Of a stretch of 64,000 bases of DNA, positions 57,501 through 64,000 are shown one piece after another; the first letter of the stretch is position 1; the number at the start of each line of letters is the position of its first letter. The notes beneath the pieces were generated by a model. The model was not told the DNA's origin, made no database searches, and saw nothing but the letters and a program-made list of their open reading frames with translations. The position numbers and the translations under genes were made by a program. The stretch comes from Tubiluchus corallicola (Eukaryota; Priapulida; Priapulimorpha; Priapulimorphida; Tubiluchidae), in the NCBI GenBank assembly GCA_030141605.1, contig JAQGDQ010000193.1:1-64000 (forward strand), given 5' to 3'.

Positions 57501-60500
57501 GTTTGTCTCAAGGAGTGTTTTGTGATACAACGTGCTGTATAAACTGGAATTCCGCTCCTCCCGTGATTCGTCTTTTACGTGATGTTTGGCAAGAGGAAGA
57601 AGCGAAAGAAAACGTGGAAAGTATCGAAATTGCAACGACTGAGATCGCTAGGGGTAGGTTTCAGAGATAATATGCGTTAAGGACTTTAGTTCTCATTTTT
57701 TGGTAAGCAAATTCGTTTTATAGAATTTTGATGAATTTAGAATAATTAGAACGCAATTTGAATAACAATGACAATTCGTTCATTGTACTTTGTTAAATTG
57801 TTGGCGTTGTGTCGGTTTCTTCATTTTATATCTTCGAGGAGATTCGCGTATCGTGCTACAGAAACTTGAAATATAAAGCAGCGATTCAGACTAATAACCA
57901 GATCTGTTCGGCAGATGTGCTATCTCTCCCAACTCGTCCATAGTTAAGAAGGTTACTGGTTGCTATGCTGCTAATAGGATTTTTTTCTCAATTAATGCAT
58001 TAAACTTGGTTTTAGCTTTACTGTGCAACAGTAACTACTGTGTGTTTGCTGCTACTGTACTTAGTGTACTTCATACTGTCATAGCATATTTTATTATTTT
58101 ATTTAACCTGATTTAGGTGGGCTCATTTGTGATTTACAGAGTATATTTCCACAGGGATTAACAGTAATATAGGCTCCCTAGCAAAGAGGTGCACTGGGGC
58201 GCCTACCTACACAGTCACTCTCACAAATAAATGGTCCATAAAATTTAAGTATGTATTTGTTGTATTGTTACTTCCAACAAATTAAGTGGTTAAACATTAA
58301 AAACATGCTGTACAGCAAAGACTAATGAACACAAACCTTTGAACAACATAACCTGAGCCTTGAAAAACAATAAAATTCCAGCATATAAATTATACTCAAT
58401 TGGTAAACCATATAGATGGCACAGTATGAAATTACTATGAATTACTTATTAATCAAGCGTTCAATGCAAACATTTGTAACACAATGACAAATACTTGTAG
58501 TGTAGTATAGTATACTATTTTTTATTGACAGCAGGTACAACATATATAGATTAGCATGGGGCTCCTGTGCTCTTGGGGGGGCTCGGGCAGTTGCCCGTGC
58601 TATTCGTGTTCTGAACATCACTGTATATTGATTTTTGATTTCAGGATAATGGTAGATTTCCAGTATTTCAGACGTCCACCGTGTGGACAGCGGCCGAAGA
58701 GATGCTTCTTCTTGATGCCATAGAACAGTATGGTTATGGCAACTGGTGAGCATCTTCCAGAAGTGTTTTATAAATGTACAAGCATAAAGCTTTTTTATAA
58801 TCAATACTTTAGTTCTGTGATTTCCTAGTTGCCTGTCATGATCACATTAAATGGAGCTGATAACCTTGTAATTTTTGTTATTTTAGGGATGACACAAGTG
58901 CATATGTCGGGACCAAAACTTCTCATGGTAAGCTTTGTAACTATAGCCATATTGCCATTCTTTAATCTTTAAATTTTTCAATCTTTTTTTCATTCAGGTC
59001 TTTGTGTTTCAAGCCGTTATCAGCTTGTATTAGCAGTATATTTTAACTTGAGCAAACTTCTCAATGCCGAGAGTTGGCAAATCTGGAAACTTCTAAAAAA
59101 TATTAAACCTCATAACTTTTTCTCGAAAAGTAGTTAAACTAACGTGGTTAAATGTTAACAATTCTATAATAACTTCTAATTCAAAGCTACAAAGTTGTGA
59201 AATGTTACATATGCCTTAAATTCGGTTGATGATCACAGTAATATGGGACACCTTTTCGCGCCATTTTCTTTGAACTTATTAAAGACTGCTTGGCTTGGCT
59301 ACACTCTAAACTGGTTCACAGAAAATATTTTCTTTTTATTTGATAAAGTCGAAATTTGTTGTTGTTTTTGTTTTCCGTGAGAAAGAAAAGGTGTTCTGCG
59401 AGATTGCCGTAAGTGGCTAAGATAGCTCGAAACTCTCGCAAACCGTGAGAGTTGAGAAGTCTGTTCAGCACACAGGAAAAATCTCTTATCTGATGATCAG
59501 TATGTAAGCTAACATACTTGAGACTTCTTACATTACCTGCTGCTTGATATCATTGCCCTAAAAGCCGAAAGTTTCTTGACATCATGAAAATCTCTTTTAT
59601 AAAAATAAATGTCTGTAAGAGTCATAGTCGTTGGTCTGCAGTCAGTATGCTGGTCACGTTTATCGTAGTCAGGGCAAATAGATAAGTCCATACACTAATA
59701 TTTGTCTGTGTAAACCCTGGGGCCAAGACCTGTAGTAAAGACGTGCCTATAATTCCCAGTTGCCAGGAACAGGTTCACTGGTGTGTCATGCCTTTGTGTA
59801 CCTTGCATGGGCCTTTTAAAACTTGATCACTGATCAATGATTATGTCTGAACTCTGTTAAGACAAGGTGTTGATGTTAGTAATTTAGCCTGTTTCCACTG
59901 TATAAACCTTTTGCACTGCAATGTACTTGTGTGTTAAATACTTTCAGAAGGCCATAAGCCTCGGTGTTTATTAATGAAGTTTTCGTGTCAAACTTCGAAA
60001 TAAATTCTGATTTTTTTCAATCAGTTTTAGGTTTGCCAAGTGCATCATTTCGTGGTAGTTTGTTAGGCCCAGTTAATTTAGATTTTAGATTACTATTAAC
60101 ATTTTTAACAATTGTTTGACACCAGTTTTTGAATGGGGCAAGCTTATTTTATTAAGAAGATGGTGAGCAGGCAGGGCAGTGGTAAAGTAAACAGCTGATC
60201 TTTTATTTTTTGTTACCAGCGATTTTACTATTCTTGTTTGAAATATACCCTTCGTTTGCAGCATTTTTGTACCTATATTTGTGATGTGTCCTTATGAATC
60301 ACTAACATTAAATAACGTACATAAATTGCCCGATACAGTATTACAAAACGACTCATTAAAAACCACAAAGATTACATCACTTAGCTGTTTTTTATATCAG
60401 TCTTTCAACTGTATCCCTTGCGTTAGGAATTTACACAGTTAATAATGTTAGTAGTTAGTGTGTTAGTCTTGTAGATTATTAGTTTTGTATTTGTGAAGGT

Positions 60501-63500
60501 CACTGATTTTCAGCATTGTCAAACATTTTTACTGTGTCATTTTTCTGTACGTGTGAGTTTCATAGCTGTCAGTTTTTGTCTAAACTTCAGAAAATAATTA
60601 GGAAATTTACAACCATCTAAGAAGAACCTATTTCTGCTATTTATGCTTTTGGTTTGTCAACTTCACTCACAGTTAATTTAAGAGCTTCTTGAAATTTGTT
60701 GTTTCTTAAAATTTAGATCTTACTTTTACAAATATCTTGTGATACAACATAATGAATGTAATTTTTATTTTTTGTATTTTTTGCTCGATATTGCTAATTT
60801 TAGGTGTTTATAATTTTCAGAAGTGAAAGAACATTACCATTCGTTATACATAAATGGAAATATTGGAAAAGGTTTGTGAAATACTTTTTGCTATCTCATG
60901 CACTATTTATGCACTGTACATCTTAAATTGTACTAGCTCACAAGTAAAATGGTTTTTTATATATTATTAGTTGTTATAGTTAGAAGCAGTGATGTTTTCG
61001 AAATGAAATTTTTTGTTTGGTTTGCCCATAATTGCTCTTTTGGTTTCGATTTCAGCGAAATTCATTAAGTTTCCTTGCTGAAATTTCGGATAATTTTTGG
61101 TAACACTTTTTCAAAGTTTTTCTAGTATCTATCCAATTTACCTTTTCTTTTCTCCTAAATGTCAAAAGTCTTTTCGAAATAGTTTAAATAAAGCGAAAAT
61201 TTCGTTTACATAACAGTTTGTGTCATGCTTTTACCGGTAATGCAATATACTCCAGTGTAACACAATAATTTTTGTTAGGTAAGCCACTCCATCAAACTTG
61301 AGGTTCTATATTATAAAACCTCTTTGTATTTTCTACCTGTAAAATTTTTTACCAGTAATTTTGCATCACACAAAAACAAACAAACAAAAAACAAAATAAC
61401 TTATTTAATTTTTATTAAATGGTTTAGCAAAAATGCTTAGGTTCGGTTTCGTTTCAGTATGGGTTTCCTATGTTTGATAAATTTCGGTTTCCGTTTCGTT
61501 TTGTAAATTCAGTTTCGGTAACATCCCTGGTTAGAAGGTTTTGACTACTTACATGTTGATTGAGTCAGTCCATTAGTGCTTAAATAATCTGCATGTACAA
61601 AAATTAATTCTGCCCTGGCTGATTTGTGATACTATTATTTTTCAAGTTACCACAGCAACTGTGGTGAACATTTACCTTGCATTTTATTCTTTTTGCAGTG
61701 ACACTTCCAAAGGAACATGCAACTGATATTGCGGACCACACCGTCGTTTCTGGAGGTATGTACTGTATTATTGTTTTTGTATACATTTAGATTAGGTTGT
61801 TGCTCAGCATCGCATGGACTTGTTGCTAAATTCTTGCATTTTAGTGCAATGCAAGTGCTAAATACAGTTAAACATCTATTTGTTTTGTTTTGCATAAAGA
61901 GATATAAGAGCATTAGCTGTTCAATAGTTACAAATTTTTTTGAAGGTTTTATGCATTTGTCACTTTAAAAGTATATTATTAGGATGATTGTTTTTAATGG
62001 ACAGTTGTTACTTCATACATTATACACTCATATATCGGTTTGCCGGACAAAAGCGGGGAGACGTCTGTCCGAATTTGCCGATTGTCTGTATTTTCCGATA
62101 CTAAACTATTACAATAGGCGCTGTGTGTTAGATTCATGGTTATGTAAAATCTATTTTATCATATTTTCTCAAAAACGTCTAGTACCGGCCGCGCCTATGC
62201 AAAAGGATGTAAGAATGGTAGGCAATTGACTCAAATAACTCTGCATAATTGATTCTATATTTTAATTCATCGAGATATACCCATGGTTACACTGATGTAA
62301 GTGATGTAAACAAAGTAACGTTCTGCCAACTACCGGTCAGCTCGCGAAATAACGGACTGTGTCCGTATTATGCGGGATCAGATTTTGTCCGAATCTGCCG
62401 ATGTCCATAAAAGCGAGGTCCGGCAAACCGAGATATGAGCTTACAGTATAATCTAATAATGCGTTTTTACAGGACCTTTATCTCCCAGTCTTGCCACTCA
62501 CGATGGTGGTTTGGAAATCACAAGTGAAGATTATCACTTGCTTGGTTACATGCCTCTACGTGATGACTTTGAAAGAGAGTATGATAACGAAGCCGAAACT
62601 CTAGTCAGCGGATTAATGGAAACTCAAGAGGATGATGAGTTAGATGCAGGTATCATGCTAAAACTCCTAATATTCTAAGGACATTTTGAGACTGAAATAT
62701 GGCAACCTGAACAAATAATGTAAACACGTTGTTTAAAGAAATTCTGATACCAATGGTACAAGTTTAGCAATTTCTTGTCGAAAATTTGCCATCCCAATCT
62801 AGAGAGAAACCAATGAAAAGTTTAATTTTCTGCAGCAATTCGACAACTTTACGTTGCATTTCTTTCCTTATGCTCTGTAGGCTTTTCTGTCTAATCTAGT
62901 TAGTAAGGAGGCAGGTGGAGCAGTTCAAATCTTGCGTGTGTCAGTGAAAATGATATTAACATGATGGTGTCCTCGTAGCAATGTGCGAGTGAAAACTTCT
63001 TGTGATTTGGTGTCTAGATGCTCCTTCAGACAACCAGATAAATTGAAACTATGGTGTAAACATCACAATTTTGTATAAGCCGGGCATCACTAGCTGCGTA
63101 CATTGACCTAGAAAAGATATAAGGTTGCAATAATTCGGAAACTTAGTAAACATGGCAAGCTAGTTTGTCGGCCAGCCACACAGACCAGTGCACAGATGAC
63201 TTCTGCCAGTCCTCCGGTAGCTTCACAAAAATTCCTGGGAGGACAGGCATTCAATTTCCACATTAAATAGTATAATTTTCATTTAGAGTACAATTTACTC
63301 TGCATTGGCGAGTTTTTCCTAACATTACTGTGTTAGCATGTAAAAAACCAAAAACTTTCATTCGGTCCTATGTTTTGTTGTTGTTCTCATTTTTAGCTGT
63401 GAAGTTGACTCAAGTGGACATGTATTCACGGCGTCTGCGAGAGCGAGCGAGGCGAAAGCGAATCATCCACGACTATGGGCTAGTGCAAGAATTCTTCAAC

Positions 63501-63837
63501 CTAAACAACGGCAAACAGAAATCACCAGCAAAACGGAAAATTACAAAAGAGGAAAAGTTAGTGTGAATGTAACACTTTGTGAAATTTAATGCAGATGTAA
63601 TTTTGTAGATGTGGTTAGACCATAGGTTTTGCATTGATAGTTTATCTCACTAGTCGGTTATTTCTTTTGTTAAAACTTTGATTTGCCAAATTGTTTATGA
63701 ACATATGTAATGAGAAAAGATATGGATTCTTAATGTGCTACATTTTTTATCTTCTAGGGACTTCCAAGATAAAATGAGAGCATTTGCTCAATTCCAGTCA
63801 GCCATAGAACAAGAACAATTCTTTACTGAACTGCAGC
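51466..63837 (+). CDS. TADA2B: Transcriptional adaptor 2-beta (ADA2b), SAGA complex subunit; nine exons, 3' end outside the window
   Basis: ADA2b is the nuclear adaptor that binds GCN5 and ADA3 in the SAGA histone-acetyltransferase module. Exons: 51466-51558, 54683-54742, 58645-58745, 58887-58927, 60821-60871, 61699-61755, 62473-62649, 63397-63556 and 63758-63837. All have AG/GT borders and matching phases, giving 273 of an expected ~420 residues. The ZZ zinc finger (residues 6-51) has CTYC, CVEC, CASC and two His near GGHKKSHDY. The SANT domain (about 60-112) has VWTAAEEMLLLDAIEQYGYG. Downstream come GPLSPSL, LGYMPLRDDFEREYD and KRKITKEEK blocks. GPLSPSL and LGYMPLRDD favour the beta over the alpha paralogue. 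The SWIRM-side C-terminus would lie beyond 64,000. Exons five to nine are small and easily missed. Confidence 0.94.
53455..53487. repeat. (TG)n microsatellite
   Basis: TGTGTGTGTGCGTGCGTGCG in TADA2B intron 1. Confidence 0.85.
54683..54742 (+). CDS. TADA2B: TADA2B exon 2: second half of ZZ finger
   Basis: A 60-base exon after tgtttcttttacag: CASCGVEVGGHKKSHDYKVV, with the last CxxC pair and the two zinc-binding histidines. Phase 0 at both ends. Confidence 0.94.
54995..55026. repeat. (AT)n(GT)n microsatellite
   Basis: ATATATATATATATGTGTGT in TADA2B intron 2. Confidence 0.9.
55265..55372 (+). repeat. tRNA-derived SINE copy in TADA2B intron 2
   Basis: Plus strand: AGAAGGTCTTGGATTCGAGA, then AAATTTTTTACAGACTTTCTAATTT. 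Box B and tail match the other copies; the 5' part is weak. Confidence 0.55.
57582..57653 (+). CDS. Candidate alternative first exon in TADA2B intron 2
   Basis: ATG GTT-free 24-codon reading frame MFGKRKKRKKTWKVSKLQ then RLRSLG, followed at once by the donor-like GGG|GTAGGT. There is an in-frame TGA 18 bases upstream (57564-57566), so this ATG would be the first. It ends in phase 0, the entry phase of TADA2B exon 3 (58645). Splicing would replace the ZZ finger by a strongly basic, NLS-like tail. No transcript evidence; it could instead be chance or the start of another gene. Confidence 0.3.
58645..58745 (+). CDS. TADA2B: TADA2B exon 3: start of SANT domain
   Basis: Reads DNGRFPVFQTSTVWTAAEE, then LLLDAIEQYGYGNW. 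W-T-a-x-EE-x-LLLDAIEQ-G-GNW is the first SANT helix of ADA2 proteins. Phase 0 in, phase 2 out. Confidence 0.96.
58887..58927 (+). CDS. TADA2B: TADA2B mini-exon 4: SANT domain
   Basis: A 41-base exon reading (W)DDTSAYVGTKTSH(E), the second SANT helix. The split Trp codon (TG|G) rejoins with exon 3. Confidence 0.92.
60821..60871 (+). CDS. TADA2B: TADA2B mini-exon 5: end of SANT domain
   Basis: A 51-base exon reading (E)VKEHYHSLYINGNIGK, the third SANT helix. The donor gtttgt is non-optimal, but the phase and the protein match are clear. Confidence 0.93.
60987..61529. mobile_element. hAT-type MITE, 543 bp, in TADA2B intron 5
   Basis: Ends CAGTGATGTTTTCGAAA and, reversed, CAGGGATGTTACCGAAA. An 8-bp duplication GTTAGAAG lies at 60979-60986 and 61530-61537. 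The interior is rich in ttcggttt/cgtttcg and has no coding frame. It is a different family from the element at 31,130. Confidence 0.88.
61699..61755 (+). CDS. TADA2B: TADA2B exon 6
   Basis: A 57-base exon reading (V)TLPKEHATDIADHTVVSG(G), the linker before GPLSPSL. A hAT-like MITE ends about 170 bases before its acceptor. Confidence 0.92.
62025..62446. mobile_element. pogo/Tigger-like MITE in TADA2B intron 6
   Basis: Inverted ends CTCATATATCGGTTTGCCGG and, reversed, CTCATATCTCGGTTTGCCGG, with further internal pairing of gtccgaat.tgccga. TA lies at both borders. TA duplication and CGGTTTGCCGGAC-like ends resemble pogo/Tigger elements. The outermost few bases differ by a small gap, so exact borders are approximate. 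No transposase is encoded. Confidence 0.7.
62473..62649 (+). CDS. TADA2B: TADA2B exon 7: conserved ADA2b linker
   Basis: Reads GPLSPSLATHDGGLEI, then LLGYMPLRDDFEREYDNEAE and TLVSGL, ending in an acidic DDELDA run. LGYMPLRDD and EAETL(v/i)SGL are signature blocks of ADA2b. A pogo-like MITE ends about 25 bases before this exon's acceptor. Confidence 0.96.
63397..63556 (+). CDS. TADA2B: TADA2B exon 8
   Basis: Reads VKLTQVDMYSRRLRERARRK, then RIIHDYGLVQEFF and KRKITKEEK. The basic helix after VDMY and the KRKITKEEK block are conserved in ADA2b. Donor AA|gttagt, phase 2; the next exon completes Lys. Confidence 0.95.
63758..63837 (+). CDS. TADA2B: TADA2B exon 9
   Basis: Reads DFQDKMRAFAQFQSAIEQEQ then FFTELQ, matching the helical segment after KITKEEK. 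Donor gtaagt in phase 1; the rest of the gene is right of the window. Confidence 0.9.
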
Positions 63838-63978
63838 GTAAGTTTTGCATTTTGAAAATGATTTGGAAGTGACTATCTGCTTGTTTTTCTATGTGCGTCC
63901 ACAGTAAACAACTCGTACTTTGACATTGTTTTTTTATTGTCTGTAGCACATAATAGAGTCATGCTATTGCCTCTGGTG

Positions 63979-64000
63979 CTCTCTCTCTCTCTCTCTCTCT
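63979..64000. repeat. (CT)n at the right edge
   Basis: A pure CT run reaches the end of the window and probably continues. Confidence 0.9.

Noticed and set aside
1-64000. CRISPR arrays, bacterial operons or phage
   Set aside because: The tandem repeats have no spacer structure, and the spliced animal genes rule out a prokaryotic origin.

Overview
The window is nuclear DNA of a non-vertebrate animal. It has spliced genes with GT-AG introns, AT-rich spacers, many long simple repeats, hAT-type and pogo-like non-autonomous transposons and a tRNA-derived SINE family. No feature fixes the phylum; a marine invertebrate or basal chordate would fit. There are no bacterial signals (operons, Shine-Dalgarno sites).

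Left half, minus strand (136-32,300): one large extracellular-matrix gene, a papilin. I joined 23 coding exons from the sequence. Every splice phase agrees, and about 1,845 residues are visible. From the N-terminus the order is: signal peptide; first thrombospondin type 1 repeat (TSP1); ADAMTS-type cysteine-rich domain; ADAMTS spacer; six more TSP1 repeats; four lagrin-type cysteine modules (C-x4-[YF]GCC); two exons made almost wholly of N-x-T repeats; three lagrin modules; one more lagrin module; a third N-x-T exon; two lagrin modules; and a first Kunitz domain. The gene runs off the left edge, where further Kunitz domains are expected. The outstanding feature is roughly 86 N-glycosylation sequons in about 870 residues, nearly all N-x-Thr.

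Middle (33,549-34,622, plus strand): an intronless rhodopsin-class G-protein-coupled receptor. It lies head-to-head with the papilin signal-peptide exon. Around it (30-51 kb) is repeat-rich spacer with a 500-bp hAT MITE that has a perfect 8-bp target duplication, an adjacent short inverted-repeat element, SINE copies, a diverged dispersed repeat pair, LINE-like 3' ends, and trinucleotide and GA tracts. I found no convincing gene between 34.8 and 51.3 kb.

Right end (51,466-63,837, plus strand): nine exons of TADA2B (ADA2b), the adaptor of the SAGA histone-acetyltransferase module. They encode a ZZ zinc finger, a SANT domain and part of the downstream ADA2 region. The gene continues past the right edge. 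Its introns hold a second hAT MITE, a pogo-like MITE, a coding-like relic and a possible alternative first exon that would give an isoform without the ZZ finger.

The three genes have no evident functional link: a matrix protein, a receptor and a chromatin adaptor.
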